The position numbers and the translations under genes were made by a program. Below the pieces are notes generated by a model. The model had not been told where the DNA came from. It made no database searches and worked only from the letters and a program-made list of their open reading frames with translations. This document shows positions 14,601-28,100 of a stretch of 64,000 bases of DNA, in pieces (the stretch's first letter is position 1; every line of letters starts with the position of its first letter). Source of the DNA: Siphonodentalium dalli (Eukaryota > Mollusca > Scaphopoda > Gadilida > Siphonodentaliidae); assembly GCA_032622095.1 (NCBI GenBank), contig CP136063.1, positions 116,330,723-116,394,722 of the forward strand. The letters are read 5' to 3'.

Positions 14601-17600
14601 CCAGAAGCTTTCCATCCTGTACAAAAATGAAAGTGTCAAATGAGATGAATAGGAATAAGACAATAAAAATAAGTAGAAGTACTTCTAATGTGTGGAATAG
14701 ACGTATACAAGAGCTGGGTTGTCAGCTGGTATGTACCCTTATGTAGCATACTGCCTAGGATGAGCAGGACACAGCCCCCCCCCCCCCCCCCCAACCCAGG
14801 TACAACCCGACCTGGGTGTATTTTGGGTTGAGTTGTCCCGATTTTCCGGGTTGGGGTTGTCTCATGATTTGATTAAATATCTTTTGTCGCATTCACAATT
14901 TTTTCTTCACATTTTCTTTGAAATGTAAAATTCATATTTTAAAACATGAATAAATTACTCTATTTCTTTAAATTGTTGGCAATTATGCATTTTTTTCAGA
15001 TTCAGACATGTGATTTCTGGTTCCATATTGGTATATTTTATATCTATATTGTCATTCATGTTGGATCACTTGACGACACTTAAGCATACTATATTCCATT
15101 CCATTGTAGATGTATGTGGGTCAATATCTGAAAACTGTACAATTTGATGTTACTACTATTGGCCCTATAATTACAGAATTGTGTGCAATGGGAGTAAACC
15201 AAATAATATTTTTTCCAGGTGACATCATATTTATAATGAATTTCAGGCAAAAACCTGGATCAATTTTGAGCTTTTGGATTTTTACAGAGCCAACTTGGGG
15301 CCATGTCATGAAATTGCTGAATGTTACTTTTCAACATTCAACACTATATAGATAAAATTTTTCCTCAAAATATAAGATAAATTCAACATATTCAATCTTA
15401 TTTGAGTCCATGAAACATGAACATAACAACTATAGCTGGTGGAAGATCGACTTTCTTCTTTCAAATTTAAAATATAGACCACATTGCACCTGTTACCAAT
15501 TTTTGTGTCACTCCTGTTACCAAGAGTATAACAAGGCATTACACTAGGGTGTAGAGTAGCCTTCTTGAGAAACCTGCCACCAGAGAGAAGTTCATTAAAT
15601 AGGTAATCCCAACAAAAGTTCAAAAGGCGGTGATTTGAAATCATTTCTGCAGACCGGAGCACATTGCTGAACAAATGAAGAGAGTAGGTTAATTGTTTGT
15701 CACTCCTGTTACCGCAATATCATTTCTTTCCATCATTTCCCATTTATCAGGAATATATGTTTTATATACTATATTGAGTCTTTTGTGCAAATCATAAGTC
15801 ATTAGTTATCAAATCCTGGAACAGTTTTCGAAATTTTCTATAAACTACCATATATTTCACTCCTGTTACTGTCACTCCTGTTACTTTTTTTGTAACAGGA
15901 GTGACAGATATGTGCAACAAACAGTTATTGCCACCACCCCTTTTTCTGGCCAGTGTTTGTCCATGTAGATCAAGAAGATAGGAATTCAATATAAGCCATT
16001 TAAAAAAAAAAAACTTATAACAACATTGTAAAAACCAGGTGTGTCACTCCTGTTACCAAAATGTCACTCCTGTTACCAATGTCACTCCTGTTACCAGTGC
16101 ATATTTCCATTTTGCTAAAAAATACTCATCCAAAGAAAACATTTATTATTATAATGGGATTGATACAAAGTGTAGACACTTATGCATATGTGATCAACTG
16201 GGAACTCTTGAGTTCATGGCCTACAGAGTAATCAGTTTTGCACTTTTATGCAAGAAATATGCGAATTCACCCAGAGTATAGGGATTTTAAACATATTTAC
16301 TATGATGAGCTTATTCAAGCTTAATTATTTCCTGGAAGTAACAAAAGGTAATAACAATAAATACATTTTAGTTGGGTGAAATGGCCGCACTTGGTGTAAG
16401 CTGATTGTTGTTTGTTAGTAACAGGAGTGACATGTTTTACTACCTACCTTGAGTGAGTCATGTTGCCATGGCAATGGGAATAAAATTCCAGCATGCCGAA
16501 GCAAATCCTAATTCATGGTAAGTCATCAGGTTCAACATGGAAATGTTTTTTTATGTGAATTTGAACTATGAATTTCGAGCAATGCAATCCTCCAAATTGT
16601 ACAGTTTTCAGATATTCACCCATGTATCTCAACTATGGTACAAGGATCTATTCTCTTTTTTCCCGTATATTTTATTCTTATTTTATATAAAGTACAGAAA
16701 GTTATCTTTTATTCTATATCTGGGTTTTGTCCCCAGTGATTCGGGTTGGGTGGTCCCATTCCTGGATGGGCATACTCTAAATAATTTAATTGCCAAATTG
16801 TGAAATAATTTATCGTATGATACAGTTGTTTGTCCTAAATTTTATGGTAACCTAGGGCCTAGACAAAGTCTTCTCGGTCCACAACAGCTTGGGATATCGG
16901 TTGGGTTGATGCTGTTTTGGACTGAGTCCCGTCCCGTTACTCTTCTAGAACAGACTTGTGTGCGGCAGTTACTTGTTGTATCTTGCTTGTATGACTTCGC
17001 ACAGTGGGCCAGCATCACAAAATTCATCCTCAGGGAACGTCATTCTGCATGGCGTCATCTACTATAAGAGATCTAGACAGATTAAAGTTCCCAGATGAGG
17101 GATATGGCCTGTAAGGTGTGCCAAAGGATTTTAGTGATGCAAAGAGTAAAATCCAACATGGCTGCCAGAGGCCATACTTTTCATCGATAAATCAATAGCT
17201 CCAATCTAGAGGGGATCCCAAAGTCTCTAGGGTGTGCCAAATGATTTATTGATGCAAAGAATAAAATCCAAGATGGTTGCCGGTGGCCATGTTTTTCATC
17301 GAAAATCGTTCAAATTCAATACCAACAACAAATGCTACATGCAGCCCTCTTAATTCAGATTGTTTGGCTTCGGCAATCTGCTACGGCAACACTATGCCGT
17401 GGCCCAGTTTGCTTCGGCAATGCTGATTGCCGTAGCCAATTATGAAAGCTGTACATGTACTGTTTTTTTTATTTTTTGCGTGCGTGTCATATACATGTAA
17501 TCACATCTGATACTATTAAAAGTTCTGGTATGTACTATGCAACCAGATTTTTTTTTACATAACCATTCAAAAGGATCATGCAAATATTTTGTTTGCATTT

Positions 17601-20600
17601 GAACCAAATATAAACTTGAATAACATTAATATTCGCAAATCGAATCGAATATAATCAACGACTCTTTCAATGTGTCCGATCACCTAGTGACTATTTTTTG
17701 CTTTGCAAATAACGGAATGGGACAGGGCACACGCACAAGCTGTCTTTTTATAAGAGTAGGCCCTATTATATAACCGTCTACATGTATTTTGCATGCGGCA
17801 TGCTGACGTTTCAGCCTTCCCAATAATAAGACCGCAGCAATCAATGCGGAGCACATTGTTGCATAATCATGCCTGCCCGGCTGAATCTGCCAAATAATGC
17901 AATTATTCAAGTGTAACGACGTCTAACAGTGACTGTCACCGGGATGCAAGTTTACGCCTGTTTTTTGATGAATGTGACTGTTGACTTCAGACAAGTCAAG
18001 TAGGGGAGACCCAGGCAAAGCAGATTGCCCCGGCAAAGCAGATCGCCCGGGCAAAGAGAATCACCTTTATTATTTCAATACTAGCAAATTATTCGTATTC
18101 TATCCATATTTTAGAATAAGGTTGTTTCGTGTAGGGCTTAATAAAATTTAGTAGCCCAGTAGAATATTTTACAATTTACCAAATTTATCATTATTGTGCG
18201 TTTGCGCATATGTAATGCGCAGGTCGATGATCACATACCCATCTATACCCGAATGCCCTTAAGTGATTCGCTTTGCCCGGGTCTCCCCTACTTTATAATT
18301 AAGATATTAGGTGGTGTTCAAGCAAATTAGTTCAAAATTCACATAACTAGTGTATAACCAGTTTCCTATTGGTTTGCCATCGATATCAACATCAATTTTG
18401 GGCAACTGTTAGTTGAGATATTAACGAAGAACCATAGAATGAACAGTTATGAATGCCTATACCGTTTACGTTGGGTATTTGACCGTTGATGAACCAATAT
18501 TTTCAAACCGAATACGAATCGAATATGAGAACATTGAATTTGAAAGTAGCATTAAAGTAATCGAAAAGTAATTAATTACATTGTCAAGTAATTGAGCTTT
18601 TTGAAAGTAATTGTAATTAATTACTTTGGGTAAGTAATTGACCCATCCCTGCACATCATGCTGCATAAGTTCTAAGTTACTCCACTAGAACCATTTGGAT
18701 CGAGCTCATTATAACCGTAATAACAGGTACACAGGTTCGCGCATATCTGTGCCAGTTTTTTAAAAATTGACCGGAAAATATCAAAATACAAGCTTGGACA
18801 AAATTATGCATGTTGCAAAAAATTCTAAGTGTGATAACTCCATTAAAACGAGAGGCCGATCATGATCGGCAGATGTTTAGCCCATACCTTGGCGATACCG
18901 ATTAGCTATTTTAATAAATCCTTATGCCAACCTTTTCATGAGTGCAAAAGTTTCAACAATTCACACCTTACTATTAAGGTCACAAGTGGAATCAGACTTA
19001 TTGGGCACCTTGCTCACATAAACACAATAGGAACACGGATGTGGCATTCGATTTCAACCTATTAGGTCACTCCAAAACAGATACGTCTTATAGAGTGATA
19101 AAGCTAATTAAGCTCAATCCATAGTCAGAGAGAAGCACCATAGCACTTAAAGACAAAATACTTAAGACATTAACTAGATAAACATCATAGCAACTCCATT
19201 TATTTGCTTATTACATTGGAATGTGAGACATAACATATTATGTTTTTTTTTATTATTGTTATATCTTGTATTATGTTTTGTGTTAGCTGCATATTAAAAA
19301 TTCATTTAGATGGGAGAAAAGCGTTAATATTTCCCATTCAAAAACCAATCAATACCTGAACAACTATACAAGTGAGGGATGTATAGACCTGGATATAAAA
19401 TGATTGATAATGATTGGATATAAAATGTTTCAATGCAGAATTTTCAGATAGCTAGAGGTAGGATATGAGATTGGTCAGATTGAAAATATTAGATTCATTA
19501 CATTGGATAGCATACTGTATGACTATGGAATGGGGTGGGTTAATTTCTTCTAAGCTGATCATTGGAAAGATATAATGTATGTAAACTAGTGCTGAAACGG
19601 ATATCCGGTTGACAACCGGCTACTGTCGACAACCGGTTGAACTACGATCAACCGGTTAACCGCTATGTATTGCACACACGCGATTCCAACGACAAAAACT
19701 AACATATTATGCTCTTAATCAGCACGAGACTGATAACAGTAGGTTTTAACCAACGTGTACTTTATCAATTTTGCTACAATCTTTATCACTCTGAGGAGTA
19801 TAGTCGAAATTACGTGTATTAAAAGTCAAAATCTGGTGCGAGATAAAAAAAAGTCTTCTATGAATGACAAGTTACATACCAGTAGTCTGGCTAAAAATCG
19901 AAGATGCATGCCGTCATCTTTGATGTTCCGATGTCCAGTAAAACAAGTGCACTGACGCCACTGAGTCATCGGCAAAGATCAATGCAATCGTTTTCAATGG
20001 AGTATGGCCTGGGCATTTGACATCTACGCTACGACTCACTACATGTAGACAGTATCATGGATACTCAAGAAATGCATAAATCAGATGTCTGGGCGCATTT
20101 CCGATAACAAAAAGAAATTCGCAGAATGTGAAATCTGTAGAATTAATCCTATTTACGTACGCATGGTTTAATCTTCTAACATTACTGAGTTTGAGTAATC
20201 TCATTGGATGAAGTTCCAATGAACTCGCATCGAAGTGGTGTTGCCATGCAGTTGGACTTGTTTGCGTCCCAATGATTAATTCTCAGCATTTGATTGTGTT
20301 CTAACATAAAACACCATTTTCAGCAGGTTGCATTTGTTAACTACATAGTTCATGAAACTTCATAATTGTGTTTATCTGCCGTTGGTCATCCTATGCATCT
20401 CAAATCGCTGAAGAATACCTGAGTCGCATGACCTAATATTCGGCCAGTCGCGCAATCGCTATACTGACAATAAAAACTTCCGTGATATGCATGTACGAAA
20501 ATATATATAGGTCACACAATATTCTTCCCAAACGAGAACGACAAAAAGTCGGTCAGCAGTTGCGACTGCAATACAAACAGGTCAAGCATGACGCGTCTAT

Positions 20601-23600
20601 TTATAAACACTGCGTGTTTTAGTTGACTGTGTCACCTGTCAAGTTGTCAACACATGGCTTATTACCATTCGTGTTTGGTGATTTACATTCGTTTAATACA
20701 ATCTATGTCTGTGTAAACATTACATGAGTTCTCCATACAGTTAATAAATCAAATTATGATGATATATTGGTACATATTATGGTGCAAATAATGGCTGTAA
20801 AGTCATAGGTTGAAAATAGCGGATATCTGGTTATGATCCGGTTACACGTCGCGGTTAACCGGCTACAAAAATAGGTCAACCGTTTCAGCACTAATGTAAA
20901 CAGCGGAAATATAATTAAAGTTATGGTTAATATTTTCAAAACCATTCAATCGATACCAAAATCTATACAGGTGAAGATTGTGTCATCATTAACATGGATG
21001 CAATTATTTAAATAGTGATTGTGTGAAAAATATTTAGTTATCACATTGTGTCAACAGGATTGGTGGAGGATGTTAATATTTTTAAGCAAATAAACCAAAT
21101 GACCCTCACTATGCAGGTTAGGGGTGTGTTATCATAAACTATGCCAAGAACTATAAACATAATCAATGGAAATATTTGAGTTATGAAATCAGATAGAATG
21201 GGGTTAATCTTACCCAAACTAATGAACTGATAAACACAAAATGTCTATAAAAAGCATGTCATTGGATTTAGAAACCCATACAATAAGTCAGTATCTAATG
21301 TCATGAACCGGTTTCAACAAAGGGGTTAACTTAATATTGCCCAGAAAACAGAACTGGACCAGAGAGTCATCAATCACAGTTTTGACAGATTTTTATCAAC
21401 AAACTCTGCACTACCCATGCTATCTATCTAGTGTCCAGCTAAACATAACTCAATGCCAATAATACACTCTCTGTGTCATGAGAAGTTCTCTTCTAAGCAT
21501 TAATTACATTATCAGTTACTTGAATTTTAAATGGCCATTAATACTCTGTTAAAATATACTGGATCAAACTCAAATTCGAACTTGATCTGTATTTCGGGGT
21601 AAGGACCATACTCTTGAGTGCCTAATAAACATACATGTACGATCATTAAAATCAAGGTAAAATTCCCACCTGTACGATCGTTATTTGGTCCTGTACGTTT
21701 ATTAAATTAACCAAAAGAAATAAATCACCAATCTTAAATTGTGTTATTCATAGATAAATGAACTCTGATTGTTGACAGTGATCAGCACACTGTAGATTCA
21801 CAGACCTGGCTATCCATCAAAACTATTTCTGTCACATGGCATCAGGAAACCAGTCAGATGGTGCGTTTTGTTGGGATGTATGGTACTAATATTTCCAGTC
21901 TGTACGTTTATTCCGCCCTGTACTATTATTCAGTTACGCGACATTTTCCAACCTGTACTATTATTCCACCCTGTACTTTTATTAGGCACTCAAGAGTATG
22001 TACAAGATTTGGTGCTGATCAGATGAAAAATATTTAAGTCAACACAGCTTGGATGAATTCTATTTAAAAACAAGAGCAGAAAGGGTTAACTAAACGATAC
22101 CAAAAACCATACAGATGAAGAACGTGGTAAGAAAAACCTATGTAAGAAATATGAGGCATATCAGAAGAAAATTGTTTTACTTAGATGCATCAGATAGCAT
22201 TTGTGTGCAGAGTTAATTAATTTCTAAACCGATCAACCAATCGATACCAAAAACTATACAGGTGAGGTGTGTGTCATCATAAACCTACATATCAAATATG
22301 AACACAATCTGACAAAAAATACTTTGGTTACAGCATTGGATAGCTCATGCCTATGTGCGGATGCAAAGTGTTAATAATTTCTAAACTGATCAACCGATCG
22401 ATAAGCAAAAACTATACAGGTGAGGAGTGTGTCATCATAAACATGCACATACAATTTGAACACGATCCGATAAAAAATATTTGAGTAATCGAATCGGATA
22501 GCAAGTGTCTACGGACAGACGGACAGATAGACAGACGGCACGACAGACGAACAACGGATGGTTGATCCGGACGTCGGCATTATGTGTACCGTACATGGTA
22601 TAAATAAAATAAATAAAAGGTCGGCCGACCACAGTGTCCCCCGACAACGTCGCAAGTCGATGGCCGCTTTGTTAAAGAATTTTTTTTAAATGTCTATGGC
22701 CGCTTTGTTAAAGAAATTAAACCAGAGTTTCAAATCTCTACATTTAAAACTGTAGGAGGAGTTGATTACACCATGAAGGTACCCAATCTCATCCAAAAGG
22801 CAAAAATGTTCCAAGTCGAAAACCCCCCAAAAATATGAAAAAAAATAATATTTTTTATTAGCTATATAGATGTTGCAAATCACCAACATGTTAGGAACAA
22901 TATCCCAGAGTTTCAAATCTCTACATATAAAACTGTAGGAGGAGTTGATTACACCTTGAAGGTACCCAATCTCATCCAAAAGGCAAAAATGTTCCAAATT
23001 TTCTAAGTCGAAAACCCCCCAAAAATATTGAAAAAATTATATTTTTTATTAGCTATATAGATGTTGCAAATCACCAACATGTTAGGAACAATATCCCAGA
23101 GTTTCAAATCTCTACATATAAAACTGTAGGAGGAGTTGATTACACCTTGAAGGTACCCAATCTCATCCAAAAGGCAAAAATGTTCCAAATTTTCTAAGTC
23201 GAAAACCCCCCAAAAATATGAAGAAAAAAAAATATTTTTTATTAGCTATATAGATGTTGCAAATCACCAACATGTTAGGAACAATATCCCAGAGTTTCAA
23301 ATCTCTACATTTAAAACTGTAGGAGGAGTTGATTACACCTTGAAGGTACCCAATCTCATCCAAAAGGCAAAAATGTTCCAAATTTTCTAAGTCAAAACCC
23401 CCCCGAAAATATGGAAAAAAGGATATTTATTATTAGCTATATAGATGTTGCAAATCACCAACATGTTAGGAACAATATCCCAGAGTTTCAAATCTCTACA
23501 TTTAAAACTGTAGGAGGAGTTGATTACACCATGAAGGTACCCAATCTCATCCAAAAGGCAAAAATGTTCCAAATTTTCTAAGTCGAAAACCCCCCAAAAA

Positions 23601-25102
23601 TATGGAAAAAATGATATTTTTTATTAGCTATATAGATGTTGCAAATCACCAACATGTTAGGAACAATATCCCAGAGTTTCAAATCTCTACATTTAATACT
23701 GTAGGAGGAGTTGATTACACCATGAAGGTACCCAATCTCATCCAAAAGGCAAAATTTTTCCAAATTTTCTAAGTCGAAAACCCCCCCAAAATTATGGAAA
23801 AAATTATATTTTTGATTAGCTATATAGATGTTGCAAATCACCAACATGTTAGGAACAATATCCCAGAGTTTCAAATCTCTACGTTTAAAACTGTAGGAGG
23901 AGTTGATTACACCATGAAGGTACCCAATCTCGGACGCACAGACGGACGGACGGACGAGGGTCATTTCTATAGTCCTCCGACGGAAACGTCGGGGGACAAA
24001 AACATGGATGAACGTCTTAATTGCAGGTGCACATGTCCCCATGGTACTAAATATCTGTGCAAAGTTTAAAAAAAATTACTGTAAAAATAGGAATACAAAC
24101 TCGGACAAAATTGTGTCCACAGTATGAGACAAACTTATTCCATATATTCCCAAGCCCCACTCCCATAACTTAGTTACATGGGGGCATAATAACAATTATG
24201 GTGTAACTAAGTGGTAACTAACCTGAGATGAGCTCACTATATGTCGTTTGTCGGCAGACCAATCCATGCACAATACCTTCCCTTGGTGGCCCTTCAAAAG
24301 CCTTCTGGATTTCATATTTAACGCAGGAATCGGGTCCACACGCTGGGATGCAATACACACTGAAATTGAGAGCAATTTGGCTGAAATGATTAGACAGACA
24401 TTACTTGTCTCACTCTGACATGACCAGCCGGGTTCATTCCCGGTTCAACGGGTTAAAGGCTAAAAACATTTGGATTGAGTTTCAAAAAGTGGTCTGAAAA
24501 TGACTCGCAACTCTGCTTGGAGAGAACAAAATTGGGAAAAGGTGGAAAATTACCTCAAATTTGTGTGTGTCCACCTGGACGAAACATTTTAGACTGAAAA
24601 AAATTTGGGTCAAGTTTCAAAAAGTGGTTCGTAAATAATATGGATATTCAGACAGTCCCGAGAAGGATCCATGCTGTTTTGATGTTTGGGAACCCAAACT
24701 CTGGAAGCCCTTTAATTGTCCCCAAATTCCTAGTGGATAGTTTTCTGGCCAGAACGTAATTGCCGGTTTTCCGTCCAATAACGTAATCTCATTCTATCGT
24801 TGTCATTGCAATGCTGTGCAGAGCGCTCTAAGGACAACTCTATATTAATTTCTAAATTAATGTGTTTCTACCAATTTGATTATAACAACAAAAGGCAGTG
24901 CTTTAGATTATTGATGAGCCAAAACAAACTGTCCATTGTTCAAGTATTGAAATGAATATTGGCGATGACGAGGGTCGCAAAGGGGACGATTATGCTGAAG
25001 CAGGGGAGTAGCGGGCATACAATTATTCGCACGGCCGAATAATAGGGGCACAATTTACATACCGGTATGCTGTGAAGCATTATCCGAGCTGCAAAGCAAT
25101 GT

Positions 25103-25141
<39 letters not shown>

Positions 25142-28100
25142 AAACACAAGAGTGGAGGGGAACACAAGAGGGGAGTTCGGGGGGGGCTTGCCCTGGGGGA
25201 AATTTTTAAATATTAATTGCATTCAAAATGACGCATTTTACTTGGGTTTACTGTTATATATACATGCATATAGAAGTGGTTTAAAAAATGGAAATCAGTA
25301 ATATTTACTGTGATATTGAGTTAGATAAACTCGATCCTGACATCGGTGGTTTTTCATGTAGATTATATACATGAGTGAGTGACAATTACATAATAACATT
25401 CGCCGATGTATGTCACTGCATAAGTTGATGAGGGGAGTGTGGAGTATATATATCATACGAGAGGGGTATATCAAGATCCAATGAAGTTATATATAAATGT
25501 GGTAACCAAATTTTATTTATATAACATGTCGATGTTCCAACAACGCAGTGGATCATGATGTGGGAAAATTACTTTGAATTGAACAGCTCAACTGCATGTT
25601 ACTCTCGGGATTCACACACCTACAACGCTTATTTGGACCCCTACGTTTATTAATTTTTGGGCATTAAAAATGGCATATTGTGGAATTACGTTGAAGAAAA
25701 ATAAATCACAAGAATAGCTGACAATACCAGCAGATAGCGGTACTTAAAACAACAACACACAACCCCTCGACTCAAATTAAAATCAGCTGACATTTGATGA
25801 AACTTGAAAGGGAATATCAGGGAGAAAGTGACATGCAATCATGCTGACTCAAACAACAGTTACGATGTAGCAAACCATGTCGATTGCTACACAGTCCTCG
25901 TGCCCCAATTTCTGAATAATGCTGACGTAATTTGCGTGCACCTGGAATTTTGAGAGATACAGATGCGCGCAAAATAACCATGATTAAAAAGTTCCCAATC
26001 AGGGTTTTCAATAACTTTTTTGTGGCAATGTATGTAACAGTACTGTATGGATATTTATTTTTTTGTTTCAAAACGCAAGCACGACTTAGCACGTGGACTG
26101 GTTCTCCGATTTTTATATTCCATGGCGCAGCCTTCATAATTGGCTACAGCAATCAGCATTGCCGAAGCAATTTGCTGAAGCAAACTGGGCCACGGCATAC
26201 TGTTGCCGTAGCGGATTGCCGAAGCCAAACAATCTGAATTAAGAGGGCTGATGGCGTATACTGCAGAGTTAATTTTCTAACAATGATGGCTAAACATGCC
26301 TTAATAAACACGGTGCCGCTGTGTATTCTAAGGTTTATTTATTTCGGAAACTCTATGTCTCATTAACACTTGAAATGAAGTAAACATGTTTGTTGAGATA
26401 CTATACTTGTCAATATATAATGTTATCGCTGTACGTGTTTTTAAAATTCAGATTCCTACATGCACACCAGGAATACGGCGACATGCATGCCGGACATAAT
26501 GACCGCATTTTGTGCGCGAGAGGTTTCCCCAAATTATCAGGGCTATAGCGGTTTGTATTCTAATATGATGTCTAACATCTTATCTAAAGGAATGTTGGTA
26601 CTAGTACTTAATCTTAAAAGCAAATTATAAATTACATATTTGTAAATACTACTGTAGTATAAAATGATGGTTTCTTCTTCTGCTTTACTGTTTAAATTCT
26701 TTTGGGTATATTTTTACTATTGGTACAAGTTCCTGTGAAGTACATGTGTGTAGTGTGTACTAGTACTACATGTAATGCGAAATATGCAAATAGTCATCAA
26801 ATTTCCCACCCATACTTTTATTCCGCCCCCTACTCTTATTTGATTTTTGGATATTTTCCACCCCCTACTTTTATTCCGCACCCTTCTTTTAATTGGATCC
26901 CGAGAGTAGTTACATTTATCTGAGCACCAGTTTTTTGGCTGACCATTACCATCGAGCCACACATCACAGAAGAAAATTTAAGTTTGTCGAATAACAAACT
27001 TTTGTCTAAATGTCTGCATGTGCAAATGCTTAGCGAATGAACAGTCGACATAGTGGCTTGTCTTTGTTGGTTTATTGTGTGGGTTCAATGTTACAATAAC
27101 ACTGTATTCTGATATCGGTCGTGAAACTGACAATATGCAGGTTTAGATCTCGGAACATTGATCAACTTAAAAGTTCATATACTTCAGGCATTGCTGTATC
27201 AATAATGAACAGAAGAACAAAGTTTGTCTATTTCTCCATGTTCTTCTTAGTGGTGATGTTTTTACATACATCCGCTGACCTTGATAAATCTGAATAAAAT
27301 GCTTGTCCTGATCGGTCAGTAGTTCAAATGTCATGATCACTAACCAGGCTTTTTTCCTAAAATATTTTTTACATCTCTGGGTGTAGTTTGAAAGGTGGAG
27401 AACACGAAATTGTGTATCACTTCCGACGTTAATGAGGAATTTGCTCAACCGAAATCCCCCACCAAATTGCATGTGCATTGCCATTGATGCGGCATGCAAG
27501 CTGGTTGAAAAAAATGCTATAGCCTATACCTGAATGACTGAATTTGGCACTTGATGGTGACATGCCTACGGTTGGCGATACATGTATCGTAACAACTAAA
27601 ATTACCAAAATCCATGCACACGTCAATACCAAGTACACATTTGGCCCATGCACTTTCTTGGCAGTGTTTAGCTCTGGAGCATAAATTAGGAATAGGCCTA
27701 TAGATACAGCCCTATACTGGAAAGGAGTTTGTGTTATGGATGAAAGGGTCATGGTCGGTGTTTATATATAACGCCAGATCTATAACATGCATATGCATAC
27801 ATGTATGCATGGAATATGATGCAACTTATCATAACTACGAGTACTGCTAAAATATTATGATCAATTCGATGTTCCAATACTCTTAATTAGTTAATTGGGC
27901 ATACCCGGAATGGCAGGATTGTTAACAGTATAACACTAGAGATGAACTTATCGGAAATGCATTGGGCCGTGAGCGTGCCCTGGTCCTGCATGTTACACAT
28001 GTAAGTATATCATCTCCTTTGCCAGCAAAATATTGGTACGGCGAAAACCGTCCAGCCATACCCAGAATTACGCCCTTGTGCTTAAGTTAAGGGAGTGGCT

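Larger units (their letters stand above)
19320..22500 (+). repeat. Degenerate ~155-bp tandem array interrupted by two transposons, ending in a GACA microsatellite
   Basis: Units contain GATCAACCGATCGATACC, AAAACTATACAGGTGAGG, GTGTCATCATAAAC and AAAAATATTTGAGTTA. Copies of the ACTATACAGGTGA block are visible near 19363, 20958, 22102, 22249 and 22407; the last three are 147-158 bp apart. The array is broken by a hAT element (19587-20893) and a TA-flanked element (21611-21996), and ends at 22495-22555 in GGACAGACGGACAGA. Confidence 0.75.

Noticed and set aside
15792-16281. VTPVT-repeat peptides
   Set aside because: Reading of the GTCACTCCTGTTAC motif cluster; motif copies are in both orientations and different frames.
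15507-16431. CRISPR-like array
   Set aside because: Eukaryotic context, mixed orientation, irregular spacing from 4 to 320 bp, no cas genes.
22686-24042. Series of similar minus-strand open frames ([13 protein letters not shown]...)
   Set aside because: They repeat with the 191-bp satellite unit, whose length is not a multiple of three; the similarity is from DNA repetition, not a gene family.
24940-25301. Poly-Pro and poly-Gly open frames
   Set aside because: Caused by the 38-nt G homopolymer.
17342-26249. One giant transposon bounded by the CTTCGGCAAT inverted repeats
   Set aside because: It would contain a GNB5 exon, and the right copy lies inside a separate TA-flanked element; two independent copies are simpler.
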